Notes under the pieces: model-generated
What the model was told of the DNA's origin: nothing
The model's input: the letters and a program-made list of their open reading frames with translations, nothing else
The model's database searches: none
Made by a program: the position numbers and the translations under genes
Part shown: positions 17,184 through 26,708 of the stretch, in pieces
How positions within the stretch are numbered: the first letter of the stretch is position 1
How the letters are laid out: each line of letters starts with the position of its first letter
NCBI GenBank assembly: GCA_030532705.1
Contig: JAUNKR010000016.1
Coordinates: forward strand, 1 to 42,462
Source: Peptostreptococcaceae bacterium
GTDB lineage: Bacteria > Bacillota > Clostridia > Peptostreptococcales > Filifactoraceae
Reading direction: 5' to 3'
Length of the DNA: 42,462 bases

Positions 17184-19727
17184 ATGGACAAAACCATGCT
17201 CGATCTACAGCTTGGTGCATTGCTTTACGACTTTCCCCAAATTGTTGCACGCACAGGAATAAAGGAGGAACAAATCTCTTCCTTATACCTGCGCAATCAA
17301 CAGTTATTGGGCGAATCCCATCCGGTATATGAGATATTGGATGAAATGGATCTTCAACAAAAAAAAGAATCGATCGATCCAAATTCATTTGTGTATCTTA
17401 TCACGGAAGCTTCCAATATCGCATCCGGCTCCGATCACAGACATCAAAAGAGCAAAGAAGCTCAAACAATTCGATCCGTATTCGATCATATTCGGACGAA
17501 TAAAAAATCACCTGAACAAGCATTTAAGCTTGAAAAATTGGATGAAAAATCCTTTCAGATGCCTAAGTTAATCTCTTGCATCAATGTAAGCAACTCAGAC
17601 TATGCACATCTGCTCAATGAGCTGGAGGCTGAGATCAAAAAAACATCAAGCCCTTCTCCTGTTCATCTGTTACAAATGATCGAGAAGTATATGTCAAATG
17701 TGCCGGCTCACGGATATAGCCATGCTGACATTTCATATTATGACCATGCAAAATTAACTGCTGCGATCGCAAGCTGTCTCTATGAATATCATAGGGACGC
17801 TGCCGAAGAATATCATAATATCAGCTCATCCGAGGAACGATCCAAAGACAAATTCTTGGTAGTAAGTGGAGAATTCAGCGGTATCCAAGACTTTATCTAC
17901 ACCATCGCATCCAAAATGGCGATGAAGTCGTTGCGCGGCCGTTCTTTCTTCCTTGAACTATTTGCCGAGCATATCATCGACGAGATCCTTCATGCACTGT
18001 CCATGAATCGTATCAACCTGATCTACTCGGGTGGAAGTCAATTCTATCTGCTTCTGCCAAATACCGAGCAGGTAGAAGGAGTGCTCAAAAATTGCAAAAA
18101 AATCATCAATGACTATCTACTGAAAGAAATCGGCTCCAAACTATATTTTGAATTGGTCTATACGGCAACAACAGCCGAGGAACTGGGCAATGGACTCGGC
18201 ACCGATAAAAAAACAGATAACAAGATCGGTCAAATCTTTAGGCGTCTCTCTATCCAATCCTCCGCCAACAAAATCTCGCGCTATGAAAAAGATCAGCTTC
18301 ATCAACTTTTTGATGAAAACAGCTCACTTAACAAAGTGCATAGTTACACCAAGGAATGCGTGATCTGCCGAAAAGCCGAAAAAGAAGAGATCCTAAATGC
18401 GAATGCAAAAAAATATCGTGATGTCGAACTTTGTAATAGCTGCGCCCACTTTATAAAATTAGGCGAAAGCATCGCCAGACTCTATCAAACCGATTTCAAT
18501 CGCGACCATTATATCGCCGAGATCAAATCAGACTCCACAAGCGAAAAGGGCGTTGAATTGCCAACACTGTCGAATGGATCCGTTATCCTATGCTTAGTCG
18601 ATGGATCCGAAAAAATGCAGGCGGAACAAGCGGGCAACCTCTATCGATACTATGTTATCAACTCACTCGCAATCAAAGACAAATTCGGCACCAATATACA
18701 AGTCGGAAATTATAATATAAAACATTATTCCACAGATGCCTCCGAAGATTCTTCGGATAAGAAAAACAAATATCAGCTCATCGAATTCAAAGACCTTGTG
18801 AAAAAATCGATCGGTATAGAGCGTTTGGCTGTCCTTAGAGCCGATCTCGACGATTTGGGAACACTCTTTATGTCCGGATTTGCAGACGAAAGCTCAGAAT
18901 ATCCTTATGAATCCGTCACCTTAGCAAAATCGGCTGTTTTATCCAAATATCTGTCCGATTTCTTCAAGCGAAAGATCAATCTGATCCTTGAAAAAAATGA
19001 TGCAGCGAAGCCCGACAACCAGTACTTCAAAAAATACTGCGATATTTTTGGAAGTGATGCACATTCCCCAAGAAACATCGTGCTCGTTTACTCGGGTGGT
19101 GACGATGTGTTTGCAATCGGAACATGGAATGATATTATCGAATTTTCAATCGACCTGCGCACAGCTTTTAAAGAATGCTGCAACAGCAAAATCACCTTAT
19201 CCGCCGGCATCGGATTCTTTAGCGAAAGCTATCCGGTCTATCAGATGGCGGAACAGACAGGCGAACTGGAGAAGCTCGCTAAGAGCTTTGTCCGCCCACA
19301 AGATCTTGAAAAGTCCGGCAACGCCAAACCAACAAAGGATGCGGTAGCACTTTTTGGCAAAAGTATTCATTCCAAAATCGAACATGTTTATCCATGGGAT
19401 GACTTTGTTGACAAAGTGCTGAACGAAAAATATACCAAACTGAAGGAAATCACTACGACCGACGATCAAGGATCCCCGGATAAAGTTGTTATCGGAAAAT
19501 CCAAGCTGTATAAATTGATGGATCTCATCAACAAGCGACTTCGTGAGGATGACAAATTGGACATCGCTCGCTTTGCATACACTTTGGCACGCATCAAAAC
19601 AACAAAAGATAACGAAGACAACTTCTACGAATTCAAAAAACAATTGATGTTATGGATGAAAAACAAAGAAGATGCCAAACAGCTGCTCACAGCAATTTAT
19701 TTGATGCTCTACGAAATAAGAGATTAA
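17184..19727 (+). CDS. cas10: Cas10/Csm1, HD motif degenerate, GGDD intact
   Basis: 847 aa, the large subunit of the type III-A (Csm) effector complex. Two Palm domains carry the cyclic oligoadenylate synthase; the intact motif SGGDDVF has G638, G639, D640 and D641. A zinc site CVIC-x21-CNSC uses C392, C395, C417 and C420. The HD nuclease at the N-terminus is altered: the expected LLHD reads LLYD, with Tyr15 before Asp16, and the following lysine of DIGK is lost (DFPQ). ASNIASGSDHR and YYDHAKLTAAIA are otherwise typical of Csm1. The protein should therefore make the messenger but not cut DNA by the HD site. The ATG at 17184 follows AATAAAGGAGGTCTT. It starts a run of seven genes with gaps of 12 nt or less or overlaps. 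Confidence 0.95.
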   Translation: MDKTMLDLQLGALLYDFPQIVARTGIKEEQISSLYLRNQQLLGESHPVYEILDEMDLQQKKESIDPNSFVYLITEASNIASGSDHRHQKSKEAQTIRSVFDHIRTNKKSPEQAFKLEKLDEKSFQMPKLISCINVSNSDYAHLLNELEAEIKKTSSPSPVHLLQMIEKYMSNVPAHGYSHADISYYDHAKLTAAIASCLYEYHRDAAEEYHNISSSEERSKDKFLVVSGEFSGIQDFIYTIASKMAMKSLRGRSFFLELFAEHIIDEILHALSMNRINLIYSGGSQFYLLLPNTEQVEGVLKNCKKIINDYLLKEIGSKLYFELVYTATTAEELGNGLGTDKKTDNKIGQIFRRLSIQSSANKISRYEKDQLHQLFDENSSLNKVHSYTKECVICRKAEKEEILNANAKKYRDVELCNSCAHFIKLGESIARLYQTDFNRDHYIAEIKSDSTSEKGVELPTLSNGSVILCLVDGSEKMQAEQAGNLYRYYVINSLAIKDKFGTNIQVGNYNIKHYSTDASEDSSDKKNKYQLIEFKDLVKKSIGIERLAVLRADLDDLGTLFMSGFADESSEYPYESVTLAKSAVLSKYLSDFFKRKINLILEKNDAAKPDNQYFKKYCDIFGSDAHSPRNIVLVYSGGDDVFAIGTWNDIIEFSIDLRTAFKECCNSKITLSAGIGFFSESYPVYQMAEQTGELEKLAKSFVRPQDLEKSGNAKPTKDAVALFGKSIHSKIEHVYPWDDFVDKVLNEKYTKLKEITTTDDQGSPDKVVIGKSKLYKLMDLINKRLREDDKLDIARFAYTLARIKTTKDNEDNFYEFKKQLMLWMKNKEDAKQLLTAIYLMLYEIRD

Positions 19728-19737
19728 AGGAGAAAAT

Positions 19738-20163
19738 ATGAATTATCAAGTAAATGTAGAAGATACGATAAAAAAATCAGGACAAAACCTACTTACCACG
19801 ACCCAATTAAGACTGCTCCTTTCCAATACTTCGATTGTGAAAAACAAAATCGAGATGGAAAAAAATGAAAAAGGTCGCAACGGCTATGAAATCTCGGCTG
19901 ATATTAAAAATGATATTAAATACCTGCTCATTCGACATATCTATCAATGCGGACGAGAAGAAAAAGTACTTGATTTTGACAAAAAATTCAGGATTTCAGA
20001 AGGAATCCAATCCATCAAAAACGAAAAAGACTTCTTCATGTTCTATCGTTATCTTGAAGAGATTGTCGCTTATATGAAATACTATGAGCAACTTCGTGAA
20101 ATCGAAAGAAAACAACAAAGAAATAATAACCCGCAACAAAATAGAAACTTTAATAGAAGATAA
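19738..20163 (+). CDS. csm2: Csm2, small subunit of the Csm complex
   Basis: 141 aa, helical and basic, ten nt behind cas10, with AAAGGAGAAAAT before its ATG. Csm2 stacks along the crRNA-target duplex in the belly of the complex. Length and helical makeup (SADIKNDIKYLLIRHIYQC, then FFMFYRYLEEIVAYMKYY) fit Csm2. The C-terminus is an Asn/Gln/Arg-rich tail of about 20 residues that may be disordered and bind RNA. The call rests on position as much as sequence, since Csm2 is poorly conserved. Confidence 0.9.
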   Translation: MNYQVNVEDTIKKSGQNLLTTTQLRLLLSNTSIVKNKIEMEKNEKGRNGYEISADIKNDIKYLLIRHIYQCGREEKVLDFDKKFRISEGIQSIKNEKDFFMFYRYLEEIVAYMKYYEQLREIERKQQRNNNPQQNRNFNRR

Positions 20164-20174
20164 GGAGTATACAA

Positions 20175-20882
20175 ATGAGTAAAATTAATACAATTCAAGG
20201 AAAAGTGATCATTACCGGTACATTGCAGCTTCTGACCGGACTTCATATCGGAACATCCGGCGACTTCTCTGCGATCGGCGCAGTCGATAATATTGTCATT
20301 CGTGACTCGATCACCAACAAACCGATGATCCCGGGTTCATCCCTCAAGGGAAAGATGCGCTTTTTGCTTGCTCGAACAAAATATGCTCCGGATTCTTTAA
20401 CCATGGAAAAAATTGAAGATGAAAATGCCAAGATCAAAAGATTGTTCGGTGCATCCAAACCGATCGTCTATTCCCGTCTGCAATTCCAAGATATTTTGCT
20501 CAGCGATGATTCTGAGCGTGAGCTAAGAGACCTTGACCTGGATCTACCTTATGGCGAAGTAAAATATGAAAATACCATCGATCGTATGACCGGCATTGCA
20601 AATCCTAGACAACAGGAACGTGTTCCGGCAGGTGCAGAATTTGATCTTCGCTTAGTCTATAATATCGAAAACAAAGAAGAGCTTCATGAAGATATCGAAA
20701 ACATCGCCCTGTTGTTTGAACTACTACAGGACGACTACCTTGGCGGACATGGAACAAGAGGATATGGTCGCGTCAAATTCCACAACCTAAAAGCCGAAAT
20801 CAAAACCTATGATGACAAACACAAAGATCTTCATAACGAAACCAAGGCAATAAATGAAAAACTTGAAAGCAAGGTGAAATAA
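20175..20882 (+). CDS. csm3: Csm3, target-RNA-cleaving backbone subunit
   Basis: 235 aa, a RAMP protein that forms the repeated backbone and cuts target RNA every six nucleotides. The catalytic Asp of the IGAxD motif is present as Asp38 (AIGAVDN). The RAMP core shows TGLHIG near residue 21, IPGSSLKGKMR, and the glycine-rich GGHGTRGYGRVKF near the C-terminus. RNA cleavage should therefore be active. It has AAGGAGTATACAA before its ATG and ends in TAATG, sharing one base with csm4. Confidence 0.95.
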   Translation: MSKINTIQGKVIITGTLQLLTGLHIGTSGDFSAIGAVDNIVIRDSITNKPMIPGSSLKGKMRFLLARTKYAPDSLTMEKIEDENAKIKRLFGASKPIVYSRLQFQDILLSDDSERELRDLDLDLPYGEVKYENTIDRMTGIANPRQQERVPAGAEFDLRLVYNIENKEELHEDIENIALLFELLQDDYLGGHGTRGYGRVKFHNLKAEIKTYDDKHKDLHNETKAINEKLESKVK

Positions 20883-21859
20883 TGATCCCTACAATCTACA
20901 AACTCAAATTCCCCAACGGAATTCATATCGGCGGTTTGAGCGGGATAGGTCTGGAATCAACGGAATTTACAATGACATCCGATGCATTGTATTCTGCCAT
21001 CTTCTGTGAGTACAAAAAATTATTCGATGATGATGAACTCTACACCTTGGTAGAAAAGAGGGAATTTCTTCTCTCCGACCTATTGCCATACAAAAACCAA
21101 GAGCTTTATATTCCAAAGCCCGTCGTAAGCATCGAGCGCAAAGTCCAGCCAAGCAGCGAACAACGCACCGATCGCAAAAAACTCAAATCATTGAGCCATA
21201 TTCCTTTATCCAAACTTCGCGGATACTTCGCCTTTCTCCGCACCGGAGAACATCTTCCGGAGATTGACGACGATTTTGGTACAAAAATGCTCCATACCAA
21301 AAATATGATCTCCAGAACAGGCGACGATACTCAGCTATACAACTTGGAAATTTTCAAATTCAACAAAGAATCCGGACTCTATTTCATTCTCGATTGTCCC
21401 GAAAACTTCCAAGCCAAATTTGAACAGACGCTGGATAGTCTTTCACTCTCCGGCTTAGGAGGCAAAAGAACATTAGGCTATGGACAATTTCGCATAGACG
21501 AGCGAATCGCATTGGAAAACAATCTGCAAAAACCTTGTGAAAAACAGCTCGTCGAAATGCTCAATACCGATCAGAATACTCACTATCTGCTTCTATCCGG
21601 CTATCTTCCTCAAAAAGAAGAGGTTGCACTGCTCAAAGAGTCTCAGAATTGGTATCGATTGATCAAAAGAAGCGGCTTTGTCAATCACTCATCATATAGC
21701 GATGAGCCGCAAAAAAGAAAACAGCTCCATATGATCTGCTCCGGCTCCGTCCTCGGCTTCAAAGCCCAAGGACGTATCGCCGATCTCAAACTACATGGAG
21801 CACATAGCATCTATCGATTTGGTAAACCGATGATATTGGGGGTGGATCTCAATGGCTAA
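20882..21859 (+). CDS. csm4: Csm4, 5'-tag-binding RAMP subunit
   Basis: 325 aa. A RAMP protein with FPNGIHIGG at the N-terminus, PKPVVSIER, LSKLRGYF, and the glycine-rich loop GLGGKRTLGYGQF. Csm4 holds the 5' tag of the crRNA and contacts Cas10. Its start codon shares a base with the csm3 stop and its end overlaps csm5 by 8 nt, which implies coupled translation and a fixed ratio of the subunits. Confidence 0.93.
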   Translation: MIPTIYKLKFPNGIHIGGLSGIGLESTEFTMTSDALYSAIFCEYKKLFDDDELYTLVEKREFLLSDLLPYKNQELYIPKPVVSIERKVQPSSEQRTDRKKLKSLSHIPLSKLRGYFAFLRTGEHLPEIDDDFGTKMLHTKNMISRTGDDTQLYNLEIFKFNKESGLYFILDCPENFQAKFEQTLDSLSLSGLGGKRTLGYGQFRIDERIALENNLQKPCEKQLVEMLNTDQNTHYLLLSGYLPQKEEVALLKESQNWYRLIKRSGFVNHSSYSDEPQKRKQLHMICSGSVLGFKAQGRIADLKLHGAHSIYRFGKPMILGVDLNG

Positions 21860-22985
21860 TATAAAAAAATACAAAATGTCACTCAATGTGATCACCGCAC
21901 TTCACATTGCAGGTTCCGATCACAAAAGTACATTAAAAAGCAGCGAATATATCTACAATAAGTCGAAGCGTACACTTTACCTCATCGACGAAAATAAATT
22001 TATGCAATTTTTGTCTGAAAATAATCTACTCGACAAATATATCGAATATATTTACCGAAATGTATATCAAAAACGCAACCAACAGGACAAAGTCGCGGGC
22101 CTCTACAAATTTTTAGAGGAGAACAAAGCCCTGGACAAAATCGAAAGATTTTTATTGTCAACCTATGAAGATGTCGATGTGGATAATGATATCAAGCTAT
22201 TCATACGAGATCCTCACAATCAGCCGTACATTCCGGGAAGCAGCATCAAAGGTGCGATCGTCAACAGTTTGCTCGTTGATCATCTGATAAAAAATAGGGC
22301 TCAGTTCCAAGCCTTCAAAAAAAATATATTGAGCGAAGCCAAAGATGTTAAAAACCGAAACGATGCAAATCGTTTCCGAAAATCAACATCCAACAAACTG
22401 AAAGAGATCACCGACAAGATTCTTTACTACTATCCGAGCCAAAAAATCAAGCAATTTGGGCTCTCCGTATCCGACAGCTATGCATCCGAGAACATCTCTT
22501 TGGACTTCTTACAAGACTATGATGAACATCGGACCGACAAAGAGGATCCTGCTCCTATGCCACTTTATCGTGAATATCTGATGGCAGACTCTAAGCTTTT
22601 TTTCGATCTGACAATGAATGTCGATATGCTCGAAAGGTCCAAACTCCAAATACGAAATGCCAAAGATATCCTGCAAGCGATCGAAAATGCCTCTCAATAT
22701 CTTACAGAACATACTCTAGAGACAATCAAAGAATATGATCTTATACTGGGTGCTAATACCGGATTTCACCAAAAGACGATTATCCACGCACTCTTTGACA
22801 AAAGAGATGAGCTCCTTTCCGTCACAAAAGCTCTGCTCCACACTGACGATCGGAACAAGATCAAGGCCCATCTAAAAGATCGAATGTCCCCACGAGTTAT
22901 CAATCGAGTAGATCTCGGAAATTTTGAACTTGCCGGGATTGCACAACTTATCATCTCGGAGGAAAAACATGTTGGCAAAAATTGA
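21852..22985 (+). CDS. csm5: Csm5, crRNA 3'-end RAMP subunit
   Basis: 377 aa. RAMP protein that caps the 3' end of the crRNA and helps its maturation. Motifs: SLNVITALHIAGSD at the N-terminus, IPGSSIKGAIVNSLL, and ILGANTGFHQKT. The ATG at 21852 overlaps the csm4 stop; its end overlaps cas6 by 17 nt. Length is usual for the family. Confidence 0.92.
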   Translation: MANIKKYKMSLNVITALHIAGSDHKSTLKSSEYIYNKSKRTLYLIDENKFMQFLSENNLLDKYIEYIYRNVYQKRNQQDKVAGLYKFLEENKALDKIERFLLSTYEDVDVDNDIKLFIRDPHNQPYIPGSSIKGAIVNSLLVDHLIKNRAQFQAFKKNILSEAKDVKNRNDANRFRKSTSNKLKEITDKILYYYPSQKIKQFGLSVSDSYASENISLDFLQDYDEHRTDKEDPAPMPLYREYLMADSKLFFDLTMNVDMLERSKLQIRNAKDILQAIENASQYLTEHTLETIKEYDLILGANTGFHQKTIIHALFDKRDELLSVTKALLHTDDRNKIKAHLKDRMSPRVINRVDLGNFELAGIAQLIISEEKHVGKN

Positions 22986-23688
22986 ATTTGAAATTGCCGC
23001 AGAAGGATTGAGCCCTAACCTGGGCTCTCTCTTTCACGGCTATCTGATGAGCAGGATCAACCCTTCTTACGCCGAATACCTTCATTACAACGGAACCAAT
23101 CCATACACATCCTGTGTTTATGAAGATTGGAAAAGCAAAAAATATTATTGGCGGATCACCACTTTTAACAAACAGGCATATGAAAATCTGATCATGCCCT
23201 TTATCGAAAATATGCCCGATGCAATTATTTTGGAACACAAAGATCTCGATGTAGCAATCAAAGGATTTAAGCTCGAAACCACCGGATATGACGAACTCTA
23301 CCTAAAAGCAGGAAAATCACAAAAAATCCGATTGATCACACCGACCTCCTTCAAATCCCAAGGAATGACCCATATATTTCCCGACATCGCCACCTTGCTG
23401 CAAGGAGTCATTAACAAGATCAATGCACATTCCGATAGCGTCAAACTCAGCGATGAAGAAATCATCCGACAGCTGCTCCAAAAAACATATATTCGAGACT
23501 ACAACCTACGCACCGCCAATTTCAGCATGGAGGGAATACGAATCAAAGGATTTGTCGGCACAATCCACTTAGCGATCCGCAATGACCCTTCCCTGCTTCC
23601 TTTGCTGAATTTTATACTCGCCGTATCCGAATACACCGGATTCGGAATAAAAACCGCACTTGGAATGGGAGGAATCCAATATGAGTAA
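22969..23688 (+). CDS. cas6: Cas6, pre-crRNA endoribonuclease
   Basis: 239 aa from the ATG at 22969, behind CGGAGGAAAAAC; the open frame continues 15 codons upstream within csm5. Two RAMP-type halves, PTSFKSQGMTHIFP in the middle and the C-terminal glycine-rich loop GFGIKTALGMGG identify Cas6. It cuts each repeat 8 nt from its 3' end to leave the crRNA tag. The active-site residues cannot be fixed by eye in this diverse family; His39 in the N-terminal third (LFHGYLM) is a candidate. It lies inside the effector operon, not beside cas1, and overlaps csm6 by 8 nt. Confidence 0.9.
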   Translation: MLAKIEFEIAAEGLSPNLGSLFHGYLMSRINPSYAEYLHYNGTNPYTSCVYEDWKSKKYYWRITTFNKQAYENLIMPFIENMPDAIILEHKDLDVAIKGFKLETTGYDELYLKAGKSQKIRLITPTSFKSQGMTHIFPDIATLLQGVINKINAHSDSVKLSDEEIIRQLLQKTYIRDYNLRTANFSMEGIRIKGFVGTIHLAIRNDPSLLPLLNFILAVSEYTGFGIKTALGMGGIQYE

Positions 23689-25084
23689 AAAAGTTTTATT
23701 CACCTTAGCCGGTAATACCGATCCTACCAGAGGTCAATACGACGGACCGATCATCCATATCTGCCGTTATCACAAACCCGAAAAAATATACCTGTTACTC
23801 ACCAGTGAAATGGAAAAAAGAGACTCCGAACCCTACAATATTTATGAGAGAGCAATCCATGCCAATCTTCATGGATACCAACCGGAGATCATCCGAATAA
23901 AAACAAATATCACCGAAGCTCATAAATTTGAAAACTATTTTGATGTTGTGCACAATACCTTTGAGCAGATCAAGCAAGAAAACCCGGATGTAGAAGAAGT
24001 ACTCGTCAACATCACTTCCGGAGCACCACAATCGACCGCAAATCTTATCACCTATATCGTCGATGCGACCGATCTAAGAATCCGCCCGGTACAAGTCAGT
24101 ACTCCTGCCGGAAAAAGCAATGACGAAAAAACGGTGGACGAACATTATGATGTTGAGCTCGAAGCAGAAACAAATCTCGACAATGATCCAAATGGTACAA
24201 AAAACAGATTGATTCAGCCCGACCTCACCTATTATTCCAGAATCCTGCTCAAAAATCAGATACGAAAATTACTTGAAAAGTATCAATATGAAGCTTGTGC
24301 CGAATTGCTTCGAAAAAATGTATTCAAAGAAAACCAAACACTTATGACACTCATAAATTATGCTAATGATCGTAAACATCTTAAAGGACTCAATGCAAAC
24401 CAAAAACTTCGTGCCCTGGACAACTCCAAATACGACCAGTTTTACTATTACACAAAACACAAACAAGCAACTAAAGTCGAACGTTGGTACGAAATCATCG
24501 ATTATTTTGCCCTTGCAATAGCAAAAGAACAATCTGACGATATTACAGGATACACTCTAATGATGGAACCGATAACCGTCAACCTCTACCAGATCATTCT
24601 CCAAGATCTGATGAATATCCGACTGGATCAACTTTTCTCAACTGTGAAAAGCTCTAAAAGTGCAGATATTACCTACAAAATATCCCCTCAGAAATTAGAG
24701 CCTGCACTCAAGTCAAAAATTGAGCGCGATCTCGCTATCCCCGAACTTCGTGAAAATCATCTCTCGGACAAGGCGCTTGTTTCCGTAATCAGTTACTATC
24801 TTGACAAAAAAACAAACACGCCATTAGAGCGCAGTGACTTCGACACAATCGTCCAATCTCTTGAGAAGATCAAACCGGTACGAAATATGATCGCGCATAG
24901 CCTGACATCCGTTAGCCGAAGCGATTTCAAAAACGAGACCAAAATCGACCCCCAAAAAGTAAACAGCGAGATCATGAGATTTTTGGACAAATATTTATCT
25001 CCAAAAGGCTACAAAAAAAATATGCTCCACTTCTACGACAATATCAACAAAGAAATTAAAAAGCTGTTAGAAGAAGAAAAATAA
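23681..25084 (+). CDS. csm6: Csm6, CARF-HEPN ribonuclease
   Basis: 467 aa. The N-terminal CARF domain (about 1-150) shows AGNTDPTRGQYDGPIIHI and VNITSGAPQSTANLI, the sites that bind cyclic oligoadenylate. The C-terminal HEPN domain has R401-N-M-I-A-H406, the R-X4-H active site, so the RNase is predicted active. When Cas10 makes the messenger, Csm6 dimers degrade RNA without sequence choice. The ATG at 23681 follows GGAGGAATCCAAT and overlaps the end of cas6; the frame is open a few codons upstream but without an SD. It is the last gene of the effector operon; a hairpin separates it from cas1. Confidence 0.94.
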   Translation: MSKKVLFTLAGNTDPTRGQYDGPIIHICRYHKPEKIYLLLTSEMEKRDSEPYNIYERAIHANLHGYQPEIIRIKTNITEAHKFENYFDVVHNTFEQIKQENPDVEEVLVNITSGAPQSTANLITYIVDATDLRIRPVQVSTPAGKSNDEKTVDEHYDVELEAETNLDNDPNGTKNRLIQPDLTYYSRILLKNQIRKLLEKYQYEACAELLRKNVFKENQTLMTLINYANDRKHLKGLNANQKLRALDNSKYDQFYYYTKHKQATKVERWYEIIDYFALAIAKEQSDDITGYTLMMEPITVNLYQIILQDLMNIRLDQLFSTVKSSKSADITYKISPQKLEPALKSKIERDLAIPELRENHLSDKALVSVISYYLDKKTNTPLERSDFDTIVQSLEKIKPVRNMIAHSLTSVSRSDFKNETKIDPQKVNSEIMRFLDKYLSPKGYKKNMLHFYDNINKEIKKLLEEEK

Positions 25085-25139
25085 GAGTCCACATCTCACA
25101 ATAAATAACACAAATCAAAAATCCTATCAAACATAACAG

Positions 25140-25172
25140 CCATCCCATCCAAAAAATAAACAGATGGGATGG
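25140..25172 (+). promoter_or_regulatory. Hairpin between csm6 and cas1
   Basis: Arms 25140-25149 and 25163-25172 pair perfectly over 10 bp around a 13-nt A-rich loop. No T-run follows (TTCAAC), so it is not a normal intrinsic terminator. Being placed about 65 nt before cas1, it may be a pause, processing or partial termination site that lets adaptation genes be made at another level than the effector. Confidence 0.5.
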
Positions 25173-25237
25173 TTCAACAATCATCCGATAAACAACATAA
25201 AACGCTACATTTTTACACTATGCTCCAAGGAGGAACC

Positions 25238-26245
25238 ATGAGTAACCTATATGTCTACGAACAAGGCTCCGTCGTCAACTACGAACAAAACCGAATCCAC
25301 ATCAAAGAAAAAACCGGCGAAGAACACTCCATCCCGATCGAAAGTATCGACAATATCGTGATGTTTGGAGGAATCCAAGTCACCACAAACTGCATCCAAA
25401 ATCTTTTACAAAGAGGAGTACACCTCACATGGCTTTCCAACACCGGCTCCTACTATGGACGACTCGATTCCACAAGCCATATCAACATTGATCGACAGCG
25501 TCTCCAATTTCGAAAAAGCGATGACCCTACCTTTTGCCTCGAACTCGCCAAACAATTCATCAAAGGCAAAACAACAAACCAGCGCACCGTTCTTGTTCGA
25601 TATAATCGATACCTACAACAAGATCAGATGCAGTTCCTGCTATCCGAAATGGCAAAAACGATCCAAAAAATAGACCAAGTACAAAGCATCCCTGAACTGA
25701 TGGGACTTGAAGGACTATTGGCAAAACAATACTACAAAGGACTCAATCTGATCCTATCCCCCGAGTTCTCATTTGAAAAAAGAACCAAAAGACCACCCAA
25801 AGATCCTTTTAATGCCATCTTGAGCTTTGGCTATACCCTGCTACACTACGAAGTATTTACCACTGTGGCAAGCAAAGGGCTGAATCCCTATGCAGCCTTT
25901 CTACATTCCGATCGGCACAAACATCCTGCGCTTTGCTCCGATCTTTTAGAAGAATGGCGTCCGATTCTTGTAGATTCACTCGCCATTTCACTCGTCAACA
26001 ACAACAAAATCACCGCCGACATGTTTGACTACCATCAAGAAAATGCCGGTGTCTATCTGCAAAAAGAAGCCTGCAAAAAATTTGTTGCTGAATTTGAAAA
26101 AAGACTCCGACAAGAAGTCAGCTACATTACAGAAATTCCTTACAAGATGAGCTTTCGACGAATTATTGAATACCAAGTCATGCAATTAATCAAATCACTC
26201 GAAAACGACCGACCGCGTGACTACAAACCCGTATTGATTAGGTGA
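25238..26245 (+). CDS. cas1: Cas1 integrase
   Basis: 335 aa. Cas1 is the metal-dependent integrase that, with Cas2, inserts new spacers. The three metal ligands are visible: Glu158 (LMGLEGLLAKQYY), His223 (AFLHSDRHKHP) and Asp235 (CSDLLEEWRPI). The N-terminal beta domain begins MSNLYVYEQGSVVNY. The ATG at 25238 follows AAGGAGGAACC; the frame continues 23 codons upstream into the hairpin region without an SD. It shares its stop region with cas2. No reverse transcriptase is fused or nearby, so DNA, not RNA, is the expected source of spacers. Confidence 0.96.
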   Translation: MSNLYVYEQGSVVNYEQNRIHIKEKTGEEHSIPIESIDNIVMFGGIQVTTNCIQNLLQRGVHLTWLSNTGSYYGRLDSTSHINIDRQRLQFRKSDDPTFCLELAKQFIKGKTTNQRTVLVRYNRYLQQDQMQFLLSEMAKTIQKIDQVQSIPELMGLEGLLAKQYYKGLNLILSPEFSFEKRTKRPPKDPFNAILSFGYTLLHYEVFTTVASKGLNPYAAFLHSDRHKHPALCSDLLEEWRPILVDSLAISLVNNNKITADMFDYHQENAGVYLQKEACKKFVAEFEKRLRQEVSYITEIPYKMSFRRIIEYQVMQLIKSLENDRPRDYKPVLIR

Positions 26246-26250
26246 TAGAT

Positions 26251-26571
26251 ATGGAATGGGATATTTTAGAACAAGACTTTGAAAAATTTTCATTTGAGGA
26301 TAACTTCACGGTGATCGTGATCTATGATATAATTTCAAATAAAAGACGAACCCGTCTTTCCAAAATGCTTTCCGGATTCGGCTATCGAATCCAAAAATCA
26401 GCATTCGAATGCATTTTGACCAAAGAAAAATGCCAAAAACTTTTTCAGCTGATTGATCAATTTGCACAACCCGACGATCTGATACGGATCTATCGACTAA
26501 ACCAAAATGTCCAGTCCGTAATCTATGGAAAAGAAATCAAAAATGAAAATGAAATCTACTACTTTATTTAG
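26251..26571 (+). CDS. cas2: Cas2, spacer-integration partner
   Basis: 106 aa from the ATG at 26251, with AGGTGAT five nt before it. A GTG at 26242 that overlaps the cas1 stop is the alternative. The ferredoxin-like fold is recognisable: VIVIYDIISNKRRTRLSKML with the conserved Asp at the end of strand one, GYRIQKSAFECIL, and LIRIYRLN. It bridges two Cas1 dimers in the integrase. The CRISPR leader starts right after its stop. Confidence 0.95.
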   Translation: MEWDILEQDFEKFSFEDNFTVIVIYDIISNKRRTRLSKMLSGFGYRIQKSAFECILTKEKCQKLFQLIDQFAQPDDLIRIYRLNQNVQSVIYGKEIKNENEIYYFI

Positions 26572-26708
26572 AAAAACCACCCGATTTGATCATTCCAATA
26601 CTTTACGAGATCAAAATCACAAAAACAAACTTTATTTATACAAAAATGCAAAGTCAGCCGAAAACGGCCTCCAAAACCTTTGCTATGACAACACCCTGCA
26701 CACATAGG
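26572..26708 (+). promoter_or_regulatory. CRISPR leader
   Basis: The 137-nt A/T-rich stretch between cas2 and the first repeat is the leader by position, and by the fact that the degenerate repeat is at the other end. A small stem GCCG-AAAA-CGGC lies near 26658-26669. No clear -35/-10 pair stands out; the array promoter is probably here but is not placed. Confidence 0.7.

Noticed and set aside
25169-26245. Cas1 fused to a reverse transcriptase or an RT gene nearby
   Set aside because: Cas1 is 335 aa with no N-terminal fusion, and no YxDD-type protein is encoded in the window.
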